DNA from: Corynebacterium atypicum
GTDB taxonomy: Bacteria > Actinomycetota > Actinomycetes > Mycobacteriales > Mycobacteriaceae
Assembly (NCBI RefSeq): GCF_000732945.1
Contig: NZ_CP008944.1
Coordinates: 2,174,263 to 2,238,262, forward strand
DNA: 64,000 nucleotides
Direction of reading: 5' to 3'
Positions 47,657 through 56,051 of the stretch are shown here, in pieces; the stretch's first letter is position 1; each line of letters begins with the position of its first letter. Made by a program: the position numbers and the translations under genes. Below the pieces are notes generated by a model. It was not told the DNA's origin, made no database searches, and was given only the letters and a program-made list of their open reading frames with translations.

Positions 47657-48262
47657 ATGGCCGTTTACGAGCTTCCCGATCTTCCTTACGCTTACGACGC
47701 CCTGGAGCCGCACATCTCCGGCGAGATCATGCAGCTGCACCACGATAAGCACCACCAGACCTACGTCGACGGCGCGAACTCCGCCCTCGAGGCCCTGGAG
47801 AAGGCCCGCGAGGAAGGCTGCGACCAGAACACCATCCGCGCGCTGTCTAAGAACCTTGCGTTTAACCTGGGTGGCCACACGAACCACTCCATCTTCTGGA
47901 AGAACCTTTCCCCGAACGGCGGCGGCAGCGAGCCCACCGGCGAGCTGGCTGAGGCTATCAACCGCGACTTCGGGTCCTTCGAGAAGTTTAAGGATCACTT
48001 CTCTAACGCGGCGCTTTCCCTGCAGGGCTCCGGCTGGGCCGTCCTCGGCTACGATCACGTCGCCGGCCGGTTGGTCATCGAGCAGATGACGGATCAGCAG
48101 GGCAACCTCTCGATCAACCTCACCCCGCTGCTGCTGCTCGACATGTGGGAGCACGCCTTCTACCTGCAGTACAAGAACGTCAAGGCTGACTACGTCAAGG
48201 CCGTCTGGAACGTCTTTAACTGGGATGACGTCGCCGAGCGCTTCGCCGCAGCGAAGAAGTAA
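47657..48262 (+). CDS. sodA: superoxide dismutase (Mn/Fe family)
   Basis: Converts superoxide to hydrogen peroxide and oxygen. 201 residues from the ATG at 47657 (AAAGGCTGACAAACACC upstream). Metal ligands are visible: His near 28 in [15 protein letters not shown], His near 76 in [16 protein letters not shown], and Asp and His in [16 protein letters not shown] near 163-167. The DMWEHAFY form and the preceding residues are typical of Mn-type enzymes, but the metal cannot be fixed by sequence. It has an intact C-terminal WNVFNWDDV and a strong terminator. Confidence 0.96.
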   Translation: MAVYELPDLPYAYDALEPHISGEIMQLHHDKHHQTYVDGANSALEALEKAREEGCDQNTIRALSKNLAFNLGGHTNHSIFWKNLSPNGGGSEPTGELAEAINRDFGSFEKFKDHFSNAALSLQGSGWAVLGYDHVAGRLVIEQMTDQQGNLSINLTPLLLLDMWEHAFYLQYKNVKADYVKAVWNVFNWDDVAERFAAAKK

Positions 48263-48340
48263 GGCCCGGCGCAACCATCATGCGCCTAGAGCCAAGCGCG
48301 CGGATAGTTTCTGCACCTCCTTTCTGCCGCCGCGCTGTTT

Positions 48341-48370
48341 GCCGGCCCGCTCCCCGCGGGCCGGCTTTTC
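48341..48370 (+). terminator. rho-independent terminator of sodA
   Basis: GCCGGCCCGC (48341-48350) pairs perfectly with GCGGGCCGGC (48356-48365) around a TCCCC loop, followed by TTTTCT. Confidence 0.9.
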
Positions 48371-48410
48371 TACGTTTTCCCCCGTTTCTATTTCGCGCTA
48401 CCTTGGACTT

Positions 48411-50198
48411 ATGTCCACACGATCCGGCGCCACCCGCTTCCCGGCGCCCCAGGCCGCCCCCACCGATACCACCACCCCCAGCAACCGCGGCCCCGGCGCC
48501 GCCCGCCGCTCCCCGTGGGCCCAGATCGACTGGCCCGTCACCGTCTGGATCGCCGTGATCTTCTGCGCCGGCATGGCCCACCCATTTTTGCCCAACTACC
48601 GGCTGGTGGTTATCCACATCTTCACCCCGGGTATCCTGGCCAACTCCATCCTGCTGTGGTCGCACGTGCTTACTACCCGCTTCTGCCACCCCAGCGCGCG
48701 CTGGCGGGCTCGGGCCGGGGCCTCACTCGGGCCCCGGCAGCTGGTCTTTAACGCCGGCGTGGTCGCGGTGCTCGTCGGCGACATGCTCGAGCCCACCTGG
48801 GCTAAGAACTGGGCGCTCACTCAGGCCGGCGCGGCCCTGGTCGCGGTGGCTGCGGCCTGGCATGCCGCCGTGCTCGCCGCGGGCCTGCGGGCGGCCGGCC
48901 CCGGCGCGCGCCGCACCACACCGAGCGTGTGGGCGCTGATCGGTTCCTTTGCCATGCTCGTCCTGGGCGCGGCGCTGGGCGGCATTGCTGCGATGCGCCC
49001 AGCCGGGTTAGACGCTGTGCGCGCCGCCCACGTCACGATCAACGTGTTCGGCTTTGTGGGGCTGGCCGCAGCCGGCAGCCTCATCATCTTGTTCCCCGCG
49101 GTGTGGCGGTACAACAAGACGCTGCCGCACCCGGGCGTGGCACTGATCGCGATGGCCGTCGGCGCACTGCTGGCAGCCGGCGGGTTTATCGCCCAGGCGG
49201 CACTCGGAGCCGGCGGGCCCGGCGCCGCGCGCACGGACGCCCAGCCCGTGCCCGTGGTAGTCGCCGCCGCCGGATTGGGCATCATCGCCGTCGCCTGGTT
49301 TGCGGCTTTGATCAGCTGGCTTGGCGACGCCCGGCGCGCGGAGCTTAGCAAGGCCAACTACGCCTCGCTTTCCGTGGCCGCCGCGCCGGCCTGGCTGGTG
49401 GTAGCAACCGCCGTTTTCGCCGTGCGCGTTGCGCGCGAGGGCGCGGGCGCTGAGCTTCCGACTACCCCGCTCTTAGTGGGTTTTGCCGCCCAACTGCTCT
49501 TCGGCATGCTCAGCTATCTGGTGCCCACGGTGCTGCACAAGCGCGCGGTCTTTGGACATGAGGTGGCCTTCCGCGGCGGCGTGTTCCGCTTCGTCTTGTT
49601 TAACCTCTCGCTCTTCGTCTGGCTGGCCGCCCAGGTTTCGTATCTGAAGATCCTGGCGTCTTTCGCGTGCATCGGCGTGCTCTTCGCGGTGCCGGTGTTG
49701 TTACTTCGGGCGGCGCGCGTGCAACTGGCCACACCGGCTCAGCCTGCGGCGCGCCCGCGACTTTCCGGCGCGCGCGGCTCCGCGGGCAGCGCCGCGCTTG
49801 CGGTTGCGCTTGTGGCCTTCACCGTCGCGTGCTTCGGCGGGCTTGGCGACGCCGCCGGCTCGGCCCCCGGCACGACCAGCACGGCCGCGGGCGCGGGCGG
49901 CAGCACGGCGGGGTCTGATGCGGGAGTCCAACGGCTGCACATTCGCGCCGGAGAATACGTCTTTTTACCGGAAACGGTGGACGTCCCGGCCGGCAGCCAC
50001 GTGATCCTGGAGCTTTCTAACGAGGACTCGATGATGCACGATCTGGCACTCGACAACGGCGCTCGCTCCGGGCGGCTGAAACCCGGCGAGAGCACGGAGC
50101 TCGACCTCGGGGTGATTGACCGGGACGTCGAAGGCTGGTGCAGCATCGCCGGCCACCGCACCCGCGGAATGGTGCTGCACATCCGTATCGCGCACTAG
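48411..50198 (+). CDS. polytopic membrane protein with C-terminal cupredoxin domain
   Basis: 595 residues. About ten transmembrane helices fill residues 40-475 (for example LIGSFAMLVLGAALGGIAAM). A Gly/Ser/Thr linker follows, then an extracellular cupredoxin domain (~510-595). Its type 1 copper ligands are all present: His in DSMMHDLALD, then Cys, His and Met in WCSIAGHRTRGM. The membrane part has GMAHPFLPNYRLVVIHIF and AHVTINVFGFVGLAA, giving conserved His residues in helices, as in haem- or copper-linked respiratory proteins. Some actinobacterial Cu nitrite reductases carry a similar membrane module, but the two-domain reductase is absent here. A role in electron or copper transfer at the membrane is inferred. 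The start looks leaderless. Confidence 0.75.
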   Translation: MSTRSGATRFPAPQAAPTDTTTPSNRGPGAARRSPWAQIDWPVTVWIAVIFCAGMAHPFLPNYRLVVIHIFTPGILANSILLWSHVLTTRFCHPSARWRARAGASLGPRQLVFNAGVVAVLVGDMLEPTWAKNWALTQAGAALVAVAAAWHAAVLAAGLRAAGPGARRTTPSVWALIGSFAMLVLGAALGGIAAMRPAGLDAVRAAHVTINVFGFVGLAAAGSLIILFPAVWRYNKTLPHPGVALIAMAVGALLAAGGFIAQAALGAGGPGAARTDAQPVPVVVAAAGLGIIAVAWFAALISWLGDARRAELSKANYASLSVAAAPAWLVVATAVFAVRVAREGAGAELPTTPLLVGFAAQLLFGMLSYLVPTVLHKRAVFGHEVAFRGGVFRFVLFNLSLFVWLAAQVSYLKILASFACIGVLFAVPVLLLRAARVQLATPAQPAARPRLSGARGSAGSAALAVALVAFTVACFGGLGDAAGSAPGTTSTAAGAGGSTAGSDAGVQRLHIRAGEYVFLPETVDVPAGSHVILELSNEDSMMHDLALDNGARSGRLKPGESTELDLGVIDRDVEGWCSIAGHRTRGMVLHIRIAH

Positions 50199-50230
50199 GC
50201 GGGCGCGCGGATGGGCGCCATCCGGCCTAG
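50195..50230. terminator. bidirectional hairpin between convergent genes
   Basis: CTAGGC (50195-50200) pairs with GCCTAG (50225-50230), and GGATGG (50209-50214) with CCATCC (50218-50223). Both flanking stop codons (TAG) lie in the outer stem. Confidence 0.5.
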
Positions 50231-51162
50231 CCCGGAAAGACTCCGGGCATCCCGGCGGTGCTTAAGATGAAGCGCCGCAGCTGGTCGACGGGCGGCGCGG
50301 AGTGCGCGGCGTCGTTCCACACCAGGCCGATCTCGCGTAGCGCGGGCGGATCTAGCGGGCGCAAGACGATGCCGGTGGGTGCCAGGTACGGGTCGTCTAA
50401 GGGCAACAGTGCCACGCCAAGGCCTGCGGAGACGAGCCCCATGACCGTAGTGAGTTCCATCGACTCAAACACCAGCCGAGGGCGAAACCCGGCTTGCTCG
50501 GCCAGGCGATCAAGAAGGATCCGCGTCCCGTAGCCGGGAAGCATTCCGATGAACGGCTCGTCGCGCGCTGCCGCCAGGGCGATGGGCGCCTTTTCGGCGG
50601 CCGCCAAGCGGTGGTCCGCGGGAACCGCCAGCGCAAGGCGTTGGGTGCGCAGCGGGTGCCAGTGGACCTGACTTGCGGCGTCACCCTGGGAAGCAGGTCC
50701 GACGAGGGCGAGGTCCGCGCTTCCCACAAGCACGCGGTCCACCAGGTTCAGCGCGGCCGCCTGGTGCAGCACGACCTCCACTCGGGGGTGCCGGGCCCGG
50801 TAGGTGCGCAGCAGCTCGGGCACCAGCCACGTGCCCAACGAGTGCATGAAGTCGAGGCGCACGGTGCCGCGCTCCGGGTCCATCAGCCGGCGGACCTCCG
50901 CCGCCCCGGCGGCGAGCGACTGGACTGCGAGCTGCGCGCGCGGCAGGTAGGCCCGCCCACGGGCATTCAGCTTGAGCCCGCGGCCGGCGCGGTCGAATAA
51001 CGGGGCTCCAGCGCGGCGCTCGACGCGGGCGATCCGACGGCTCAGCGTAGACTGCGGAACCCCGAGCTCATCCGCGGCGTCGCTGAGCGTCGCGCGCTCG
51101 TCGGCCACTGCGCGCGCCACTGCGATGAAGCTTTCCACGTCCGTGAGGCTCGCGTCGGCCAT
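50227..51162 (-). CDS. LysR-type transcriptional regulator
   Basis: About 311 residues. An N-terminal winged HTH has the helix VPQSTLSRRIARVERRAG (~37-54) and the wing ending GRAYLP. The effector-binding domain has VRLDFMHSLGTWLVPELL and VSAGLGVALLPL. The ATG at 51162 has GGAAAGTG upstream; an in-frame ATG at 51180 is possible. It is divergent from an MFS exporter 76 bp away, the usual arrangement in which the LysR protein controls its neighbour. The inducer is unknown. Confidence 0.88.
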   Translation of the reverse strand: MADASLTDVESFIAVARAVADERATLSDAADELGVPQSTLSRRIARVERRAGAPLFDRAGRGLKLNARGRAYLPRAQLAVQSLAAGAAEVRRLMDPERGTVRLDFMHSLGTWLVPELLRTYRARHPRVEVVLHQAAALNLVDRVLVGSADLALVGPASQGDAASQVHWHPLRTQRLALAVPADHRLAAAEKAPIALAAARDEPFIGMLPGYGTRILLDRLAEQAGFRPRLVFESMELTTVMGLVSAGLGVALLPLDDPYLAPTGIVLRPLDPPALREIGLVWNDAAHSAPPVDQLRRFILSTAGMPGVFPG

Positions 51163-51238
51163 CCCATTCACTTTCCGCATGAATTATTGCTTTCTCGCAC
51201 ATTTTACTCATGCCTCTAGCTGGGCCATCATCTGCGCT

Positions 51239-52495
51239 ATGAGTGAGAAGCCTAACCAGCCGCGACCTATGCCGGCAGCAGAGACGACGACCAGCCCAGA
51301 GCCCGGCTTGCGGGCCGGCACCACCGGCTATCGCCGGGCCACACTCGCGATGCTGTGCGCCGGGCTTGCCACGTTCAACGCCCTATACTCCACCCAGGCC
51401 ATCCTGCCCACCTTCGTCACGGAGCTAGGCATCAGCGCTGCCACGGCCGCGCTGCTCGTCTCCGCGGCCACCGGGATGCTCGCCATCTGCATCGTGCCGG
51501 CTTCGATCCTTTCAGAAAGGTTCGGCCGCGGCCCCATCCTGGTCTACTTCGCGCTGGCCGCATGCGCACTGGGCGTTATCATTGCCTTCTTCGACTCGGC
51601 CACCACCCTCATCGCGCTGCGCGCCCTACAAGGCGCACTCATCGCTGGCGTACCCGCGGTGGCAATGACCTGGCTAAGCGAAGAGATCCACCAGGATGAT
51701 CTTCCGCGCGCGATGGGCCTTTACATTGCCGGAAACACAATCGGCGGCCTGCTCGGCCGGCTGATTCCGGCAGGGGTTCTCGAGTTTTCCAGCTGGCGCT
51801 GGGCGATGCTCACTTCCGCGCTATTCGCGCTCACTCTCGCGGTAGTGCTCTGGGCACTGTTGCCCAAGCAGCAGCAGTTCCAGCCAAAGGAACTGCACGT
51901 GCGCCACGAAATTGCCGCCATGGTGGGCCACTGGCGCACTATTCGGCTAGCCGCGCTTTTCCTCACCGCATTCATCGGCATGGGCACTTTTGTGTCCCTC
52001 TACAACTTCATTGGCTTCCGCATGATCTCTACCTTCGGCCTTTCAGAGGCCCTCGTCGGCTGCGTGTTCCTAATGTATCTGGCCGGAACGTGGTCCTCGG
52101 CCCGCGCCGGCCACCTCAACCAGCGGTTTGGCCGCGGACCCGTGATGGCGGTGGGTGCGGCGAGCATGATTATCGGTACCGCGGCCACCGCTTTACCGTG
52201 GCTGAGCACCACGTTAATCGGCCTGTTCATATTCACCGCCGGGTTCTTCGCCATGCATTCCACCGCCTCGAGCTGGGTGGGGCTCATCGCCACCACCGAC
52301 CGTGCCGAGGCCTCGAGCATGTATCTGCTGTGCTACTACGCCGGGTCCTCGCTGATCGGCTGGCTGAGCGGGTTTATCTTCTCCACTTGGGGCTGGGTCG
52401 GGCTCGTCGCCTGGCTGGTGTGGGGATCGCTCCTCGTCACCGGCGTCGCCGTCGGCCTGTGGCTCGCCGGCCGACGCAGCCCAACCACCGAATAA
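51239..52495 (+). CDS. MFS transporter (YnfM-like)
   Basis: 418 residues with 12 predicted transmembrane helices. The loop between helices 2 and 3 has the MFS pattern as SILSERFGRGPILVYF, and the second half has its match in HLNQRFGRGPVMAVG. The N-terminus is ~30 residues of polar sequence. The best family match in pattern is the drug/arabinose-efflux-like group (LYSTQAILPTF). The substrate is unknown. CATCAT (51226-51231) ends 7 nt before the ATG at 51239 and could be a leaderless -10. Expression is probably controlled by the divergent LysR gene. Confidence 0.85.
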   Translation: MSEKPNQPRPMPAAETTTSPEPGLRAGTTGYRRATLAMLCAGLATFNALYSTQAILPTFVTELGISAATAALLVSAATGMLAICIVPASILSERFGRGPILVYFALAACALGVIIAFFDSATTLIALRALQGALIAGVPAVAMTWLSEEIHQDDLPRAMGLYIAGNTIGGLLGRLIPAGVLEFSSWRWAMLTSALFALTLAVVLWALLPKQQQFQPKELHVRHEIAAMVGHWRTIRLAALFLTAFIGMGTFVSLYNFIGFRMISTFGLSEALVGCVFLMYLAGTWSSARAGHLNQRFGRGPVMAVGAASMIIGTAATALPWLSTTLIGLFIFTAGFFAMHSTASSWVGLIATTDRAEASSMYLLCYYAGSSLIGWLSGFIFSTWGWVGLVAWLVWGSLLVTGVAVGLWLAGRRSPTTE

Positions 52496-52601
52496 GGCAG
52501 CAGAAGTTTAGGCCGAGCGAACGGGCCGGCTTATGCGGGTAAGGTTGGATCAGAAAGACTCCACAAACTCACCGTGAATCAACTGAAGGACGAATAGTCA
52601 C

Positions 52602-53240
52602 ATGGGCCTGATGAAATCCCTGCGCAAGCGCCGCGTCCAGGCGGCGGCCGAGATTAAAGCTGCAAAAAAGCGCGCCTCGAAGGAAGTCCGTAACCGCTAC
52701 CGGAGTGCCGAGCGCCGCGAACGGCTCCTCGCCCGCCAGGAGAAGCAGCTCATCAAGGCGGAAAAGAAGGGTCTGAAGGCCAAGCGCAAGCACGACGAGA
52801 AGATGGCCAAGAATCAGCTGGAGCAGCTGCGCGCAGGCAAGTTCAACAAAGACAATGTCAAGCGCTGGGCCGGCGCTGCCCGACTGTTGACCCCGCTGCT
52901 CATCCCCGTCGCCTACCGCGCCATCACCGCCGGGCGGGAAAAGCTCGACGAGCGACGCGCCCGCAGGCTCGGCGTCAGCGCCCAGGAACTAGCCCAATTC
53001 ACGGGCCACGGCGCCGCATTGCAGGCGCGCATTCACGGCGTGCGTAAGGCGGTTTCTAAGGCCGCGGTGCCCTCCGGGTTCCGCCAAGACGCCGAGCACC
53101 GCCTCGACGAGCTTTCTAGTGCCGTGGACAATGCGGAATACATGACCCCCGAGCAGCGTCGGCGCGCCCATTCGGCAATTTCTGCCGATGTGGACGCCCT
53201 CTCCGCCGAGATTCATCAACGCCTCACCAGGGCCGAATAG
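52602..53240 (+). CDS. DUF6474 family protein
   Basis: 212 residues from the ATG at 52602. The first ~85 residues are a strongly basic coiled coil (AAEIKAAKKRASKEVRNRYRS). A short hydrophobic stretch AARLLTPLLIPVAYRAITAG (~88-107) comes next, then helices with LDERRARRLGVSAQELAQFTG. The pattern is that of the conserved mycolate-actinobacterial DUF6474 family of unknown function. No signal peptide. A terminator follows, then lsr2. Confidence 0.75.
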   Translation: MGLMKSLRKRRVQAAAEIKAAKKRASKEVRNRYRSAERRERLLARQEKQLIKAEKKGLKAKRKHDEKMAKNQLEQLRAGKFNKDNVKRWAGAARLLTPLLIPVAYRAITAGREKLDERRARRLGVSAQELAQFTGHGAALQARIHGVRKAVSKAAVPSGFRQDAEHRLDELSSAVDNAEYMTPEQRRRAHSAISADVDALSAEIHQRLTRAE

Positions 53241-53307
53241 CCAGGCGGCGGCGAATGTCGCCTACGCGCCGGTTTATCTAGCGGAGCCCGCTTTGCTTAC
53301 CACCAAT

Positions 53308-53347
53308 CCGAGAGTTACCCGAACATTGCGGTAATTCTCGGGTTTTT
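53308..53347 (+). terminator. rho-independent terminator of the DUF6474 gene
   Basis: CCGAGAGTTACC pairs with GGTAATTCTCGG (one G/T mismatch), followed by GTTTTTAT. Confidence 0.8.
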
Positions 53348-53420
53348 ATCGCTTTCAGAGCTAAAGCAGTGTAGAGTACATTTTAAAACGAACCCAAGAT
53401 TGAAAAGGTGGCGAAGGCAC

Positions 53421-53759
53421 ATGGCCCGCAAAGAAATCACCCAATACTTCGACGATATCGACCAGACCCCGTTGACCGAAAACGAGGTCAACGTGGTTCG
53501 CTTTGGCCTTGGCGGCAATAGCTACGTCATGGACCTCTCCGAGGAGAACGCTCGCCGCTTCCGCGAAATGTTGGAGCCCTACGTACAGGTCGCCCGCCGC
53601 GAGCGCATGACTACCACCACCCGACGCCGCGGTACAACTACCCCGCGTAACTCGCGGGCCGCGCAAATCCGCCAGTGGGCCCAGGAGCAGGGCAAGGAAG
53701 TTGCCGATCGCGGAAAGATCCCGGCAGAGATCGTCGAGGCTTACAACGCGGCGCACTAA
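53421..53759 (+). CDS. lsr2: Lsr2-family nucleoid-associated silencer
   Basis: Lsr2 is the actinobacterial H-NS analogue: it oligomerises and bridges AT-rich DNA to silence acquired genes. 112 residues from the ATG at 53421 (AAAGGTGGCGAAGGCAC upstream). The N-terminal dimerisation part is EVNVVRFGLGGNSYVMDLSEENARR. A Thr/Arg-rich linker is followed by the DNA-binding helix pair IRQWAQEQGKEVADRGKIPAEIVEAY. The minor-groove hook is RGK here, where most Lsr2 proteins have RGR. The upstream 70 bp are AT-rich, which would suit autoregulation. Confidence 0.93.
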   Translation: MARKEITQYFDDIDQTPLTENEVNVVRFGLGGNSYVMDLSEENARRFREMLEPYVQVARRERMTTTTRRRGTTTPRNSRAAQIRQWAQEQGKEVADRGKIPAEIVEAYNAAH

Positions 53760-53840
53760 CTACCGCCGCGCAGCCGCACCGGCCGCGGTGAAACCCGGCT
53801 CACTCGCACCGCGACGCGGCTGACATACAGACCACAACGA

Positions 53841-53879
53841 CGCGGGGAAACCTTTCGGTCTCTTCCCGCGCCGTTTTTA
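53841..53879 (+). terminator. rho-independent terminator of lsr2
   Basis: CGCGGGGAA (53841-53849) pairs with TTCCCGCG (53863-53870) with one bulged base, followed by CCGTTTTTAC. Confidence 0.75.
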
Positions 53880-53913
53880 CGCATTCGGAATCTGAACTGC
53901 CGGCTAGATCACA

Positions 53914-54564
53914 CTAGATCACACCCTGGCCGCGCGCTTCGGCCACCGCCGACGTACGCGAGCGCACCCCCAGCTTGTCGTAGATGTGCACCAGGTGCGA
54001 CTTCACGGTCGCCTCAGAAAGCATCAGCTCCTGACCGATCTCCTTGTTGGAATACCCGGCGGCCACCAACTTAAGCACCTGCAGTTCCCTGGGCGTCAGC
54101 GAAGAACGTGGGGTGCGCACCCGGGTCATCAGCCGATCGGCCACCACGGGAGATAACGCAGAATCCCCCTCCGCCGCCAAGCGAACCGCCGCAATGAGCT
54201 CACTAGGCGGGGCGTCTTTAAGCAAATACCCCACCGCGCCAGCCTCAATCGCCCCGAGAATATCCGCATCCGTGTCGTAGTTCGTCACCACAAGCACCTT
54301 CGGCGGGTGGGCCATCCGGGACTTGATCTCACGGGTGGCCTCCGCCCCCGTGGTCAACTTGGTGCCCTCTACCCCGGCCCCGAAGCGCAGATCCATGAGG
54401 ATAACGTCGATCCCGCCGGCCTGGGCGGCGGCGATCGCGGCGTCAGCAGTGGCGACCTCTCCGATGACCTCGATGTCCTCCGCGCCGTCGAGAATCGCGC
54501 GCAGCCCCATCCGCACGATCTCATGGTCGTCGGCTAATAACACTCGGATGACGTTTCGCGCCAC
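53914..54564 (-). CDS. hrrA: response regulator HrrA (NarL/LuxR family)
   Basis: DNA-binding partner of the haem-responsive sensor HrrS, known in corynebacteria for control of haem oxygenase and respiratory genes. 216 residues from the GTG at 54564, with GAAGGAGAAAAC directly upstream. The receiver domain has LLADDHEIVRMG, the phospho-acceptor in VILMDLRFG (Asp near 55), then the extended loop GAGVEGTKLTTGAEAT. VTNYDTDADILGAIEAGAVGYLLKDAPP follows. The LuxR-type HTH is LTPRELQVLKLVAAGYSNKEI...SEATVKSHLVHIYDKL. The insertion after the Asp and the overall sequence fit HrrA more closely than other NarL regulators. It is 182 bp downstream of hrrS. Confidence 0.92.
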   Translation of the reverse strand: MARNVIRVLLADDHEIVRMGLRAILDGAEDIEVIGEVATADAAIAAAQAGGIDVILMDLRFGAGVEGTKLTTGAEATREIKSRMAHPPKVLVVTNYDTDADILGAIEAGAVGYLLKDAPPSELIAAVRLAAEGDSALSPVVADRLMTRVRTPRSSLTPRELQVLKLVAAGYSNKEIGQELMLSEATVKSHLVHIYDKLGVRSRTSAVAEARGQGVI

Positions 54565-54746
54565 GTTTTCTCCTTCTCGGTCAACTTTGTTTCGCCCACC
54601 TCGAGCCGCCGGCCGCCCACATGGCAGGGGATACTCCGCGCTTATAGATACTTTGAGTGTAGCCATACCCAACCAATGAACCAACCATTGGAACAGGTAC
54701 GTACTACCTGCGCGCCTCGCCGCCGGCGCCCGCCCGGCGCGTGCCG

Positions 54747-56051
54747 CTAGGCCACGCCCGCCCCACCGCCGTCGTCCGTTCCACGCGTTTGGTTCCGCTC
54801 CGGCGCGGCGTCGAGCGGGATCGCCACCGCCACCGCCGTGCCCCCGCCCGGGCTCGACTCCACTTCGAGGGTGCCGCCCAGCTCGGCGGCCCGGCGGCGC
54901 ATCGCGTCCAGGCCCACGTGTCCCAGCCCCGCCGGCCGGGCAGCGACCTGCTCCGGGTCAAACCCCGCCCCGTTGTCCACCACATCCAGCCGGGCGACAT
55001 CGGGAGAAAGCGTCAAGGTGATCCGCGCCCGAGTAGCGTGTGCATGCTTCACCACGTTGCCCACCGCGCCCTGGGCGATGCGCAACAACGCCGCCTCGAT
55101 CTTCATCGGCAACTCGTGCGCGCCGGTCTCGCCCTCGACGTCGACGTCGATCGCAATGTCGCCGCTGGCACCGAAGCTCTCCGCGATGCGGTTGAGCGCC
55201 TCCTCCAGCGTCCCCTGGCTCAAGCTGGCCGGCTGCAGAGCCGCGATCATCGCGCGCGCCTCCGCGAGGTTGTCCTGGGCGGTGCGCCGCGCCTGGTCGA
55301 TGCGGGTGCGCACGGGCTGCTGTTCGTCCGGGTTAAGCCCCGTCGCCGCAAGATCACGGTCCGCCGCGTGCAGCAGCATCTGGATGCTGGAAAGCCCCTG
55401 CGCAACCGTATCGTGAATCTCGTGGGCGATGCGCTGGCGCTCCGCGGCGATGCCCGCCGCTCGCTGCGTCTCGGCGAGCTCCGTACGCGTTGCCATGAGC
55501 TCCACGATGAGCTCGTGGCGCTCCTGGGAGACCACCGCGAGGCGTCGATAAGCAAGGTGGATGGCCACCACCACCAGCGCCGAGATAGCCGGGCCCAGGA
55601 CCCCGCCCAAGGTGAGGCCGTGCGGGATCTGCAGCGCGATGGCCGTCGCCGTCGCAGCGATCACCGCGATCACCCCGGCCCGCCCGCGGAAGGCGTCGAG
55701 GTAGATGAAAAACAGGCTCAGGATCAGATAGATCCCGACGTCGCTGACTGGCATCATGAGCAGCCAAATCGCCGTCAGCGCCGTCACCCAGGCCCACCGG
55801 GCGGTATCCGGCCAGGAGATGCGGCCGCCGCCCGCCGAAAAGTAGAGGAAAGTAAACAGCGCGCACAGCACCAGGTTGATCAAGGCCATGTTGATGGGCA
55901 TCCGCACGCAGGACACCAGCGAAAGAATCAGCAACACCGAGGTGAGGATGTGCTGCCCGTTGCGCAGGCCCTCCCCGGAGGCGGCCGCCGCGTCCACGGG
56001 GCGGGACTTAGCCTTATGGCCCGATTCGGCTGACTCTAAGCTGGTGCTCAT
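54747..56051 (-). CDS. hrrS: sensor histidine kinase HrrS
   Basis: 434 residues from the ATG at 56051. About six transmembrane helices (residues 33-170) form the sensor part, with almost no extracellular loop. A short coiled coil follows, then the HisKA_3 dimerisation domain with the phosphorylated His in RIAHEIHDTVAQGLSSI near 222. The catalytic ATPase domain has GNVVKHAHA (N box), DNGAGFDP (G1) and GHVGLDAMRRRA, GGTLEVESSPGGGTA (G2). In C. glutamicum HrrS autophosphorylates in response to haem. The start codon shares CATG with the divergent lipoprotein gene; TAAACT (56059-56064) ends 7 nt upstream, so it is probably leaderless. Confidence 0.92.
   Translation of the reverse strand: MSTSLESAESGHKAKSRPVDAAAASGEGLRNGQHILTSVLLILSLVSCVRMPINMALINLVLCALFTFLYFSAGGGRISWPDTARWAWVTALTAIWLLMMPVSDVGIYLILSLFFIYLDAFRGRAGVIAVIAATATAIALQIPHGLTLGGVLGPAISALVVVAIHLAYRRLAVVSQERHELIVELMATRTELAETQRAAGIAAERQRIAHEIHDTVAQGLSSIQMLLHAADRDLAATGLNPDEQQPVRTRIDQARRTAQDNLAEARAMIAALQPASLSQGTLEEALNRIAESFGASGDIAIDVDVEGETGAHELPMKIEAALLRIAQGAVGNVVKHAHATRARITLTLSPDVARLDVVDNGAGFDPEQVAARPAGLGHVGLDAMRRRAAELGGTLEVESSPGGGTAVAVAIPLDAAPERNQTRGTDDGGGAGVA

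Noticed and set aside
47372..48274. N-terminal ~300-residue extension of the msrA reading frame
   Set aside because: It runs antisense through sodA. MsrA homology begins only at the ATG at 47371, where a leaderless -10 is present.
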